64,000 nucleotides of DNA, taken from an uncultured Bacilli bacterium (GTDB taxonomy: Bacteria; Bacillota_I; Bacilli_A; RF39; UBA660). Below are positions 38,026 to 47,687 of this stretch, in pieces. Location: positions 32,867-96,866 of the forward strand of contig CASTSB010000006.1 in the NCBI GenBank assembly GCA_949451605.1, written 5' to 3'. Under the pieces are notes generated by a model, which was given only the letters and a program-made list of their open reading frames with translations, did no database searches and was not told where the DNA came from. The translations under genes were made by a program, and so were the position numbers. How positions within the stretch are numbered: the first letter of the stretch is position 1; each line of letters starts with the position of its first letter.

Positions 38026-38039
38026 GAGGTAGATTAGAT

Positions 38040-40601
38040 ATGGCAAAGAAAAACGAAACAGAAGAAGTAATTGAAAAAATATTTGACTATACTCTTGAAG
38101 ATATCATGGGTGAAAGATTTGGTAGTTATTCTAAGTATATTATTCAAGATCGTGCTATACCTGATGCTAGAGATGGTTTAAAGCCAGTGCAAAGAAGAAT
38201 TCTATATTCAATGCACAAAGAGAAGAATACTTATGATAAGGGTTATAGAAAAAGTGCTAAGACTGTTGGAGACGTTATAGGTAATTACCATCCACATGGA
38301 GATACTTCAATATATGATGCGATGGTTAGAATGAGTCAACCTTGGAAGACTAGACTTCCATATATAGATATGCATGGTAATAATGGTTCTATTGATGGAG
38401 ATAGTCCTGCGGCTTATCGTTATACAGAAGCAAGACTTTCAAAAATATCAAATGAAATGCTAAGAGATATTGATAAAGATACTGTTGAGTTTTCTCCAAA
38501 CTTTGATGATACAACGATTGAACCAACGGTACTTCCTGCAAGATTTCCTGCACTTCTTGTATATGGAGCTCAAGGAATTTCTGCTGGATATGCAACAAAT
38601 ATTCCAACACATAATTTAAATGAAGTAGTTGATGCAACAATTTACCGTATTGATCATCCAGAATGTAGTTTAGATGATTTAATGAAGTTTGTAAAAGGGC
38701 CTGATTTTCCAACTGGTGGTACGATAGAAGGACTAGATGGTATACGTGATGCATATAAAACAGGAAGAGGTAGAATTGTAATAAAGAGTAAATATCACTT
38801 TGAAGAGAGTAAAAGTGCTATTTCTTTAATAATTACGGAAATACCATTTGAAAGTAATAAAGCATTAACTGTTAAAAAAATAGATGATATTAGAATTGAT
38901 AAAAAAATAGATGGCATTATAGAAGTTAGAGATGAATCAGCTGCAGATGTTCGAATTGTTATAGATATAAAGAAAAATGCTAATAAAGAATTAATATTAA
39001 ATTATTTACTTAAAAATACTGATATGCAAATTAGTTATAACTTTAATATGGTTGCGATTGTTAATAGAAGACCAAAGTTACTTGGACTTGTTCAAGCATT
39101 AGATGCTTTTATTGCTCATCAAAAAGAGGTTGTTAAAAGAAGAACCGAATTTGATTTGAAACATGCAAAAGCAAGATTTCATATTGTTGAAGGTTTAATT
39201 AAATGTATTTCTATTTTGGATGAAGTAATAGCAGTAATTCGTGCTTCTCAAAATAAAGCTAATGCTAAAGAAAATATCATGGAAAAATTTGGATTTAGCG
39301 AAGCACAAGCTGAAGCTATTGTTGTATTACAACTTTATAGATTAACTAATACCGATGTTGTAGCTCTTGAAAAAGAGTTAGCTGACCTACAAAAAATTAT
39401 TGAAGGTTTATCAGCTATTCTTGCATCAGAGGCTGTATTAAAATCAGTAATGAAGAAAGATTTAAAAGATGTTAACCGTGAATATCCAACTGAGAGACTT
39501 ACAGATATAAAAGAAGAAATTACAGAAATTAAGATTGATACTCAAGCAATGATTTCTAAAGAAGATGTTGTAGTAGTAGTAACAAAAGATGGATATTTAA
39601 AACGTACTTCGTTTAGATCTTTCCAAGCTTCTCAAATGGAAGATTTAACTTTAAAAGAAAATGATTATATTATTGGTTTATATGAAATGAATACTACGGA
39701 CGTTTTATTAGTATTTACTAGTGGAGGAAATTATTTACATATTCCAGTTCATATGATTCCTGATTTAAAATGGAAAGATATGCCAAAGCATGTAAGTAAT
39801 GTAATAGAAGTACCTGCTGGAGAAGTTATAGTTTCATCAATTCCAGCATATCAATTTGAGTCAGATAAGAATATTATTACTGTAACTAAGGGTGGTATAG
39901 TTAAACGTTCACCTTTAAAAGATTTTAAACTTCAAAGATTTTCTAAAGCATCTAGTTGTATGAAATTAAAAGATATGGATGTTTTACTTGATGCATTTGT
40001 AGAAGAAGATAAATATTTAATGATGATTGCAGACTCTGGTTATATGTTAACGTTTGATGTTTCTGAGATACCTCTTCAAGGAGTTAAGGCTAGTGGTGTT
40101 AAAGGTATGATGCTTAAGAATGATTCTATTGTTTCTAGTGGAACTTTTGATTATCGAAAACATGAGTTTATTAGTATCATTACAACGAAGACTGGAAAGA
40201 GAGTAAGACTTAATGAGTTTGAATTATCAACTAGAACAAGGCGAGGAATTCTTGCGGTTAGAGAAGTAAAATCTAATCCTTGTAAAATACTTAAAGCTTT
40301 TATAATAGATTCACGTAAATTTATTGGTATTAAAAATGGTGATATTAAAGTATTTAAGGCAACTGAACTTCCTATTGCAGATAGACATTCTACTGGTAGT
40401 CAAATATCTAAGAGTGATTTAGATGATGCCTTTGCAGTAAGTGAATTGACTTCTCCAAGTAGTCATGAAGAAAAAATAGAAATACTTGATACAGAGGAAG
40501 TTAAGGAAGAAGTCCCTGTAAAAGAGATTTCTAAAAAGGATAAGGTATCTTTATCAGAGATAGATGATAGATTAATGACGATAGATGATTTTCTAAAATA
40601 G
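38040..40601 (+). CDS. parC: DNA topoisomerase IV subunit A
   Basis: DNA-cleaving subunit, forming a heterotetramer with ParE. 853 residues. Breakage-reunion domain: IPDARDGLKPVQRRILYSM, quinolone region YHPHGDTSIYDAMVRMSQ, ParC-type IDMHGNNGSIDGDSPAA, and the catalytic Tyr in AAYRYTEARLS. Beta-pinwheel C-terminal domain from about 500 (DGYLKRTSFRSF, GGIVKRSPLKDF, TKTGKRVRLNEFEL), ending in a Lys/Glu-rich tail. It starts 14 bases after parE with SD AGGAGG and ends in a terminator. Confidence 0.95.
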   Translation: MAKKNETEEVIEKIFDYTLEDIMGERFGSYSKYIIQDRAIPDARDGLKPVQRRILYSMHKEKNTYDKGYRKSAKTVGDVIGNYHPHGDTSIYDAMVRMSQPWKTRLPYIDMHGNNGSIDGDSPAAYRYTEARLSKISNEMLRDIDKDTVEFSPNFDDTTIEPTVLPARFPALLVYGAQGISAGYATNIPTHNLNEVVDATIYRIDHPECSLDDLMKFVKGPDFPTGGTIEGLDGIRDAYKTGRGRIVIKSKYHFEESKSAISLIITEIPFESNKALTVKKIDDIRIDKKIDGIIEVRDESAADVRIVIDIKKNANKELILNYLLKNTDMQISYNFNMVAIVNRRPKLLGLVQALDAFIAHQKEVVKRRTEFDLKHAKARFHIVEGLIKCISILDEVIAVIRASQNKANAKENIMEKFGFSEAQAEAIVVLQLYRLTNTDVVALEKELADLQKIIEGLSAILASEAVLKSVMKKDLKDVNREYPTERLTDIKEEITEIKIDTQAMISKEDVVVVVTKDGYLKRTSFRSFQASQMEDLTLKENDYIIGLYEMNTTDVLLVFTSGGNYLHIPVHMIPDLKWKDMPKHVSNVIEVPAGEVIVSSIPAYQFESDKNIITVTKGGIVKRSPLKDFKLQRFSKASSCMKLKDMDVLLDAFVEEDKYLMMIADSGYMLTFDVSEIPLQGVKASGVKGMMLKNDSIVSSGTFDYRKHEFISIITTKTGKRVRLNEFELSTRTRRGILAVREVKSNPCKILKAFIIDSRKFIGIKNGDIKVFKATELPIADRHSTGSQISKSDLDDAFAVSELTSPSSHEEKIEILDTEEVKEEVPVKEISKKDKVSLSEIDDRLMTIDDFLK

Positions 40602-40608
40602 TTATTGA

Positions 40609-40640
40609 AGATAAACTAATTAATAAGTTTATCTTTTTTA
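40609..40640 (+). terminator. Terminator of parE-parC
   Basis: AGATAAACT (40609-40617) / AGTTTATCT (40626-40634), followed by a run of six T. Confidence 0.9.
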
Positions 40641-40646
40641 GTTTAA

Positions 40647-40675
40647 TAGACAATTATTGTTAAATGTAATATACT
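40647..40675 (+). promoter_or_regulatory. Promoter of the exported EPGQ protein at 40707
   Basis: TAGACA (40647-40652), 17-base spacer, TATACT (40670-40675). Confidence 0.6.
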
Positions 40676-40706
40676 GTTATTAGTTAAAATAGTAGAGGTG
40701 TTTAAA

Positions 40707-41405
40707 TTGAAAAAGCAAATAGATAGAAAATTACTAGTAATAATAGTATTATTAATTGGAGTTGGAATGTTATCGGTAGGGCTTGCAGCATTTTCAAGTA
40801 ATTTGAATATTAAGTCTAGTACAACAGTTTCTCCATCAAGTGAGAACTTTAAACTAGAGTTATCATGTTCTAAAGATGGGGCAGATGAATGTGAATTAGC
40901 TCCAACTTCTAATAATTCTGAATTAGTTGAGAAATCCTCAAAAGCTATAATTGAGAATAATGGTGATAGTTTAGTAATTAGAAATTTAAACTTTTATTTT
41001 ACCGAACCTGGACAAGATTTAGCATATACTTTTTATGTAAGAAATATTGGTAATCTTGATGCCTATGTAGAACATTTTGGTCAAAGAAATATCGAAGGAT
41101 ACAATAGGGCTATTAGATGTACTGCTGGAGAAGGAACATCTCAAGCACTTGTTAATCAGCTTTGTGATGCTTCTTCAGAAAGTTTTAAATTATATTATAA
41201 AGCAATTCATTATGGAAGACATGGTAACGCTATTGATACAGCTTTTAGTGCTAGCAGATCGTTTGATCGTCCATTAGAAAAAGAAGGTAATGAAGTTCGA
41301 TTAAATATTGTTTATGATACTAATGCCCCTAGAGTTGATGGACCAGTATCTATCGAGCTTGGAGAATTTTATATTAATTTTACATCTACTCCATACATCA
41401 AATAG
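40707..41405 (+). CDS. Exported EPGQ-motif protein (intact paralogue of 880 and 17879)
   Basis: 232 residues from TTG 40707, placed 6 bases after SD AGAGGTG (40694-40700); the in-frame GTG at 40698 is part of that SD. Signal segment LVIIVLLIGVGMLSVGLAAF, then SSNLNIKSSTTVSPSSENF, very close to the 17879 protein (STLNIKSEATISPDASNF). Mature part: YFTEPGQDLAYTFYVRNIGN, a Cys-flanked C-TAGEGTSQALVNQL-C segment, and PRVDGPVSIELGEFYINF near the end. Extra Cys pair near residue 55-62 (ELSCSKDGADECEL). Monocistronic. Secreted or membrane-held surface protein of unknown role. Confidence 0.8.
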   Translation: MKKQIDRKLLVIIVLLIGVGMLSVGLAAFSSNLNIKSSTTVSPSSENFKLELSCSKDGADECELAPTSNNSELVEKSSKAIIENNGDSLVIRNLNFYFTEPGQDLAYTFYVRNIGNLDAYVEHFGQRNIEGYNRAIRCTAGEGTSQALVNQLCDASSESFKLYYKAIHYGRHGNAIDTAFSASRSFDRPLEKEGNEVRLNIVYDTNAPRVDGPVSIELGEFYINFTSTPYIK

Positions 41406-41406
41406 T

Positions 41407-41445
41407 AAGAATAATACTTAAATGTATTGTTCTTTTCTTTTTTAT
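41407..41445 (+). terminator. Terminator of the 40707 gene
   Basis: AAGAATAATAC (41407-41417) / GTATTGTTCTT (41424-41434), 11 bp with one G-U pair, then TTCTTTTTT. Confidence 0.8.
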
Positions 41446-41472
41446 TTAATCATATACTTTAGTGGTGATATT

Positions 41473-41838
41473 ATGTCTAAAGAGAGTTTTAAAATATTTG
41501 CTAAATCTCATCCTGAACTTGTGTCTCGTGTAATGAGTAATGAAGTATCTTGGCAGAATTTATATGAGTTATATGATATATATGGAGATAATAGTGAAAT
41601 ATGGAGTAAATATATTTCTAATACAGTATCTAATGTTGCTAAGAGTGATCTTTCTTTTAAAGAGGTTTTTAATAGTATAAAAAATGTTGATATGAATTCA
41701 TTACAAAAAGGAATTGAAAATCTTCAAAAGACTGTGGGACTTCTACAAGATATTGGAATAGGTGGTGGAGGAGCTAGTAGTGCCGTAGCACCTAAAGGGT
41801 ATGAACCTAAGCCACTTTATAGACATCTAGAGGATTAG
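41473..41838 (+). CDS. ylbD: YlbD-family protein
   Basis: 121 residues from ATG 41473, preceded by GTGGTGA; upstream in-frame codons belong to the terminator region. The N-terminal FKIFAKSHPELVSRVMSNEVSWQ ... YDIYGD pattern is that of YlbD (putative coat protein in Bacillus). The C-terminal part has a Gly-rich stretch (IGIGGGGASSAVAP). Position directly before ylbE, ylbF and rsmD repeats the Bacillus ylb order and supports the call. No biochemical role is known. Confidence 0.78.
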   Translation: MSKESFKIFAKSHPELVSRVMSNEVSWQNLYELYDIYGDNSEIWSKYISNTVSNVAKSDLSFKEVFNSIKNVDMNSLQKGIENLQKTVGLLQDIGIGGGGASSAVAPKGYEPKPLYRHLED

Positions 41839-41840
41839 TT

Positions 41841-42062
41841 ATGGATCTTTATACAATTAATTATATAAAAAATAATCCTATTGTTTATAGATATTTAAGA
41901 GAAGATTCTTCCTGGTATAAATATTTAAATAGAAGTAGTGAACCTTTGAAAGTTATTGAAGAACTTGCGAAAAAAAAGTATGGGTATACACCAGAAGCAA
42001 GGCTTAAAAAAATATCTGATAATATTGATTTGATTTCTTCATTTTTGGAAGTTTTAAAGTAA
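41841..42062 (+). CDS. ylbE: YlbE-like protein
   Basis: 73 residues. The motif NPIVYRYLREDSSWYKYLNR matches the YlbE-like family (IR..P.WYR.L.R). It begins two bases after ylbD. Function unknown; the family occurs in Bacilli next to ylbD and ylbF. Confidence 0.78.
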   Translation: MDLYTINYIKNNPIVYRYLREDSSWYKYLNRSSEPLKVIEELAKKKYGYTPEARLKKISDNIDLISSFLEVLK

Positions 42063-42097
42063 TAGACTTTAATATTAATTTTTGATAAAATAAGCAT

Positions 42098-42379
42098 ATG
42101 GAAGAGTTAATAGAAAAAGTAGAAAATTTAAAGAATTTATTAGATAAAAGTGATGAAGTTATTAGAATTAGAGAGTTAAATAAGAAACTTGATGATGAAG
42201 AGTTTTTAAGGCTTATTGATGAATTTAAGGTTACAAAAAATATGGAAGTAAAGAATAAAATTTTATCTAATGAAGAATTTGTAGAATATAAAGAATTAGA
42301 AAATAAAATTAATTTATTAATCTTAAAGATTAATCAAGAATTAAAGAAAATTAGTAGTAAGGGTAAGTGTTTTAGATGA
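42098..42379 (+). CDS. ylbF: YlbF/YmcA-family protein
   Basis: 93 residues, all-helical with a central loop, in the pattern of the YlbF family (LDKSDEVIRIRELNKKLDDEEFL...LIDEFK...NEEFVEYKELENKINLL). In B. subtilis YlbF acts with YmcA and YaaT in the Y-complex that guides RNase Y and mRNA maturation. The C-terminus here is short with one Cys (GKCFR). The SD is weak. Its TGA overlaps the ATG of rsmD (ATGA), so translation is coupled. Confidence 0.75.
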   Translation: MEELIEKVENLKNLLDKSDEVIRIRELNKKLDDEEFLRLIDEFKVTKNMEVKNKILSNEEFVEYKELENKINLLILKINQELKKISSKGKCFR

Positions 42380-42921
42380 AAGTAATAAGTGGGATATATA
42401 AAGGAAGAAATATATTAGGCTATGATCTTGATGGTACTAGACCTACAATGGATAGAGTTAAGGAATCTTTATTTGCGATGATTCAAGACTATATTAAAGA
42501 TGCAGTTATACTTGATTTATTTTCAGGTAGTGGGAATCTTGGAATAGAAGCTCTATCTAATGGAGCGAAAGAGGCTTATTTAGTTGATTATAATAGAAAA
42601 GCTTATAATACAATTAAAACTAACATTGATAATTTAGGAATAAATAATGCTAGTATTTTAAATATGGATTATAAAGAGGCTTTAACTAATTTAAATAAAA
42701 CAGATAAAAAATTTGATGTAATATTTTTAGATCCACCATATAAGACAGATTATATTGAGAAGAGTATTACTTTAATTGATAAATATAAATTACTTACTTC
42801 TAATGGTATTATCGTTTGTGAAAATGAGAGTTTAGATCGTATTGTTTATCCTATAAATTTTAAGGCAATTAAAGATAAAAAATATGGCAATAAATGGGTA
42901 GTCATTCTAAAGCAGTTGTGA
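42376..42921 (+). CDS. rsmD: 16S rRNA (guanine966-N2)-methyltransferase
   Basis: 181 residues. It begins with the RsmD signature VISGIYKGRNILGYDLDGTRPTMDRVKESLF and contains the SAM site DLFSGSGNLGIEALSNGA and the catalytic motif LDPPYKTDY. It methylates G966 of 16S rRNA during 30S assembly. Last gene of the ylb block (ylbH in Bacillus). In Bacillus ylbG lies between ylbF and this gene; here it is absent and the genes overlap by four bases. Confidence 0.94.
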   Translation: MKVISGIYKGRNILGYDLDGTRPTMDRVKESLFAMIQDYIKDAVILDLFSGSGNLGIEALSNGAKEAYLVDYNRKAYNTIKTNIDNLGINNASILNMDYKEALTNLNKTDKKFDVIFLDPPYKTDYIEKSITLIDKYKLLTSNGIIVCENESLDRIVYPINFKAIKDKKYGNKWVVILKQL

Positions 42922-42951
42922 TAAAATTGTTTTAGAATAGATGGTGATTTA

Positions 42952-44073
42952 ATGAAAAGATTGAATAATAAGGGGTTTGCCTTTTCAACTATTTTATATG
43001 GATTAATGATTATGGGATTTATGGTTGTTATTCTTATTATGAGTACTATGCAAACTAATAGAATGACTAATAAAGCTTTTATAGAAAATATTGAAGGTGA
43101 ATTAAATAGATATAGTTTTACAGATACTGAATTTGAACCAAATGATGATTATTCTGCTCAGGAGTTTATTGTACCTGAAGGACAAGGTGGTATATATAAG
43201 ATAGAACTTTGGGGAGCAAAGGGAGATAAAGATGGAAATTATACTTCGGCTTTAGTTTCTTTACCAGAAAACTCGGCAATTTATTTTAAAATAGGAAGTA
43301 GTAAAGCAGATGCAAAAAGGGAAACGTTAGTGATGTATGAGTCAACTGATGAAAGTGGTACTTTTTTGAACACTAGAGTTGCTCCTGAGAGTCCTTTGGC
43401 ATTGTCATTACCTGGTGAAGGGATAAAATATCAATTAAATTCTATTGAAGCTAATAATACTAATGGTAAAGCAATGATTCAAAAAATTGATATCCAACCT
43501 TTACTTAATATGTTGAGTAATTTGGAAGGTAGACCTAAAAAATTTTCTGATTTGGATGCTTATTCTTCAGGAGTCTATTTTGATTTTGACCAAGCAATGA
43601 ATATTACGTATTATTTGAGCGTTGGTAAAAGTAATAAGGATGAGATCGGTAATGATAAGTACGATAACTATTTAACTAGATCAGGTGGAGAAGATGTTAA
43701 GCTAACTAAGCTTAATGCTATTCCAAGTCAAAAATGGTTATTTACTAAGAATTCTGATGGAAGAACTTATAGAATTGCTGCACAAGATTCCCAATATGTA
43801 TTACAATTACATAATCATGAAACTTATGATGGATCTCCAGTAGTTGCTGGTAAGTTTGAAGGAGCTAGTAAGGATGACTCTAAATTTGACTGGGAAAAAT
43901 GGATAATTGTTCGCGAATCTATGGGTTACTATAAAATATGTTCTTTTATGGATGAAAAGTTTTGTTTAACTCAGGAAAAATCAGGGGATGATCTTCGTCT
44001 TGTTGTTACTAATAAAAATGTTGCTAGTAACAAGGAACAGCAACAAATTTCATTTACTTTAGCAAGTTATTAA
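42952..44073 (+). CDS. Prepilin-like surface protein with ricin-type lectin-like C-terminal part
   Basis: 373 residues. The N-terminus KRLNNKG-FAFSTILYGLMIMG is shaped like a type IV prepilin leader: short basic part, Gly at -1, Phe at +1 and a long hydrophobic helix, but Glu at +5 is missing (Thr). Residues about 65-90 (IVPEGQGGIYKIELWGAKG) resemble Gly-rich adhesin folds. From about 210 the pattern YYLSVGKSN..., LFTKNSDGRTYRIAAQDSQY, VLQLHNH...WEKWIIV and YYKICSFMDEKFCLT suggests a beta-trefoil of the ricin B type. It is a likely substrate of the prepilin peptidase at 5759. It has its own SD (GATGGTGA) and terminator. Confidence 0.7.
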   Translation: MKRLNNKGFAFSTILYGLMIMGFMVVILIMSTMQTNRMTNKAFIENIEGELNRYSFTDTEFEPNDDYSAQEFIVPEGQGGIYKIELWGAKGDKDGNYTSALVSLPENSAIYFKIGSSKADAKRETLVMYESTDESGTFLNTRVAPESPLALSLPGEGIKYQLNSIEANNTNGKAMIQKIDIQPLLNMLSNLEGRPKKFSDLDAYSSGVYFDFDQAMNITYYLSVGKSNKDEIGNDKYDNYLTRSGGEDVKLTKLNAIPSQKWLFTKNSDGRTYRIAAQDSQYVLQLHNHETYDGSPVVAGKFEGASKDDSKFDWEKWIIVRESMGYYKICSFMDEKFCLTQEKSGDDLRLVVTNKNVASNKEQQQISFTLASY

Positions 44074-44097
44074 GTAGTAGTAAAATACTACTTTTTA
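44072..44097 (+). terminator. Terminator of the prepilin-like gene
   Basis: AAGTAGTA (44072-44079) / TACTACTT (44086-44093), then T-rich sequence. The left arm overlaps the stop codon. Confidence 0.75.
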
Positions 44098-44110
44098 TAT
44101 TTTGATTTTT

Positions 44111-44137
44111 TTAGCACATACTATTGACAAGTGCTAA
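44111..44137 (+). promoter_or_regulatory. CIRCE element 1 (HrcA operator)
   Basis: TTAGCACAT-N9-AAGTGCTAA, with perfect TTAGCAC/GTGCTAA outer half-sites and the standard 27-base length. It covers the -35 of the hrcA promoter. Confidence 0.9.
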
Positions 44138-44152
44138 GGAAAGTAATAGAAT
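44124..44152 (+). promoter_or_regulatory. Heat-shock operon promoter (sigma-A type)
   Basis: Consensus TTGACA (44124-44129) inside CIRCE 1, 17-base spacer, TAGAAT (44147-44152). Confidence 0.85.
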
Positions 44153-44156
44153 TAAT

Positions 44157-44182
44157 TTAGCACTTAGAAAAATGAGTGCTAG
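44157..44182 (+). promoter_or_regulatory. CIRCE element 2 (HrcA operator)
   Basis: TTAGCACTT-N8-GAGTGCTAG, one base shorter between the half-sites than the consensus and with one changed end base. It lies in the leader and touches the hrcA ribosome binding site (44181-44187). Confidence 0.75.
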
Positions 44183-44195
44183 GAGGTTGATGGCT

Positions 44196-45185
44196 GTGTT
44201 GAGTCAAAGACAAGAAAAGATTTTAAAGTTAATCGTAGAAAGATACATTAAAGAACCTATACCGGTTGGTTCTAAGGTATTATCTAAAATCCTAAATTGC
44301 TCCAGTGCGACAGTGCGTAATGAAATGGCGACTCTGGAAGATAATGGATTACTAGAAAAAACTCATACATCATCTGGTAGAGTTCCTAGTGAAGCTGGTT
44401 ATCGTTATTATGTAGATAACTTAATGGAACTTAAAAAGATGAATGCAGAGGATATGTTAAAATTACAAATCGTCTTTAAAAATCAACAATTAGCTTTATC
44501 TGATGTTATCTCCAAGAGTTTGCAAATAATTTCAGATATGACAAACTATACAACTGTTGTGCTTGGGAATAGTTCTCATGAGAATCTTCTTAAACAAATA
44601 GAAGTAGTTCCGATTGATGAAGAAAGTATGGTAGTTTTAATAGTTACTGACAGAGGATATGTAGAACATAAGAATATTAAATTACAAGATGTTTCTACAG
44701 ATGAAATTAAAAAGACTGTTGGATTAATCAACAACCTTATTTCAGGAACTCCAATTGATGAAGTTAGTAAAAAATTAGAGTTTGAAATAAAACCTATTAT
44801 AGGAAATTATGTAAGACAACATGAACAACTTTATAATGTTTTTTATCATGTATTTAATGATTTTTCTTCTCATGATGTAAATGTTGTAGGAAGAACTAAG
44901 ATGTTAGAACAGCCAGAGTTTTCTAATAATGTTGAAAAGATTAAAAACCTATTTAACAAATTAGAAAGTGAAGATACTTTTAGTAGTATTGAAGAAGATG
45001 ACGACAATAATATCAAAGTTTTTATCGGAGAAGAAAGTAAAATTGATGATGATGTTACTGTTATAAAAACTAAATTTAGAAATGGTAATGAAGAAGGTAC
45101 TATAGCAATAATTGGACCTAAGAGAATGGAATATGATCGAGTTGTTGGATTGTTAGAATACATGAGAGAAAATATTGAAAGGTAG
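44196..45185 (+). CDS. hrcA: Heat-inducible transcription repressor HrcA
   Basis: 329 residues from GTG 44196, 8 bases after AGGAGGT; this gives the canonical MLSQRQEKILKLIVERYI N-terminus. The winged-helix motif is GSKVLSKILNCSSATVRNEMATLEDNGLLEKTH with SGRVPSEAGYRYYVD. HrcA binds CIRCE and represses chaperone genes; its folding depends on GroEL. No groESL is in the window. First gene of hrcA-grpE-dnaK-dnaJ. Confidence 0.97.
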   Translation: MLSQRQEKILKLIVERYIKEPIPVGSKVLSKILNCSSATVRNEMATLEDNGLLEKTHTSSGRVPSEAGYRYYVDNLMELKKMNAEDMLKLQIVFKNQQLALSDVISKSLQIISDMTNYTTVVLGNSSHENLLKQIEVVPIDEESMVVLIVTDRGYVEHKNIKLQDVSTDEIKKTVGLINNLISGTPIDEVSKKLEFEIKPIIGNYVRQHEQLYNVFYHVFNDFSSHDVNVVGRTKMLEQPEFSNNVEKIKNLFNKLESEDTFSSIEEDDDNNIKVFIGEESKIDDDVTVIKTKFRNGNEEGTIAIIGPKRMEYDRVVGLLEYMRENIER

Positions 45186-45191
45186 GTATTC

Positions 45192-45791
45192 ATGGATAAA
45201 GAAAAGCAAGAAGAACTTACTGAAGTTCTAGATGAAGTAGAAAATACTGAAGAAAAAAAGCCCTCAGGAAAAGATAAATGCCATTGTGATGGTAAAAAGA
45301 AAAAGGAACTAGAAAATAAAATTAAAGATTTGGAAGCAGAATTAAAGAATGCTAACGAAGAAAAAGAAAAACTAGTTGAAAAAGTTAAACTTGCTCAAGC
45401 TGAACTTATTAACTATAGATGTCGTAAAGATAAAGAAGTACAAGATAGTTTAAAATATTGTAATCAAAGTATTATTACTGATCTTGTTCCAGTAGTTGAT
45501 AATTTTGAAAGAGCTATAAAATTAGATGATAATAATTTAACTGATGAATTGTCAAAATTCTTAGTTGGATTTAAAATGATATATTCTTCTTTAAGTGGAA
45601 TTTTAAAAACTTATGGAGTAGAGGAAATATCAAGACAAGGTGAAATATTTGATCCAAATCTTGAACAGGCTCTTCTTACTGATAGAGTAGAAGAACTTGA
45701 AAATGAAGCAGTTATAGAAGTATTACAAAAAGGATATAAATTAAAAGACAGAGTAATAAGACCTGCTTCTGTTAAAATTAATCAAAAATAA
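45192..45791 (+). CDS. grpE: Nucleotide exchange factor GrpE
   Basis: 199 residues. Long N-terminal coiled coil (about 35-85), then the GrpE core AQAELINYRCRKDKEVQDS, LVPVVDNFERAI, VGFKMIYSSLSGILKTYGVEEI, FDPNLEQAL and the end VLQKGYKLKDRVIRPASVKI. Releases ADP from DnaK. The N-terminus carries a short Cys/His/Lys cluster (KDKCHCDGKKKK) not usual in GrpE, which could bind a metal. Starts 6 bases after hrcA. Confidence 0.96.
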   Translation: MDKEKQEELTEVLDEVENTEEKKPSGKDKCHCDGKKKKELENKIKDLEAELKNANEEKEKLVEKVKLAQAELINYRCRKDKEVQDSLKYCNQSIITDLVPVVDNFERAIKLDDNNLTDELSKFLVGFKMIYSSLSGILKTYGVEEISRQGEIFDPNLEQALLTDRVEELENEAVIEVLQKGYKLKDRVIRPASVKINQK

Positions 45792-45797
45792 ATATAA

Positions 45798-47630
<1,833 letters not shown>

Positions 47631-47633
47631 AAG

Positions 47634-47661
47634 TTAAGTAGTCATTTTTGACTACTTAATT
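47634..47661 (+). terminator. Stem-loop between dnaK and dnaJ
   Basis: TTAAGTAGTCA (47634-47644) / TGACTACTTAA (47649-47659) is a perfect 11-bp stem with a TTTT loop but only TTT after it. It may be a partial terminator or an mRNA processing and stability element. A TATAAT at 47666-47671 follows and may give dnaJ extra transcription. Confidence 0.6.
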
Positions 47662-47687
47662 TCCGTATAATTTAAGGGAGTGATGAA

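Noticed and set aside
36124..40601. gyrB-gyrA instead of parE-parC
   Set aside because: The IDMHGNNGSIDGD segment of the A subunit and the ending of the B subunit match topoisomerase IV, and no dnaA/recF context is present.
44157..44182. Reading CIRCE 2 as an ordinary terminator of the upstream gene
   Set aside because: It lacks a T-run, and its half-sites match the HrcA operator; the upstream gene already ends at the hairpin 44072-44097.
44124..44195. hrcA start at 44124
   Set aside because: This region holds the promoter and CIRCE elements; GTG 44196 follows AGGAGGT and gives the canonical HrcA N-terminus.
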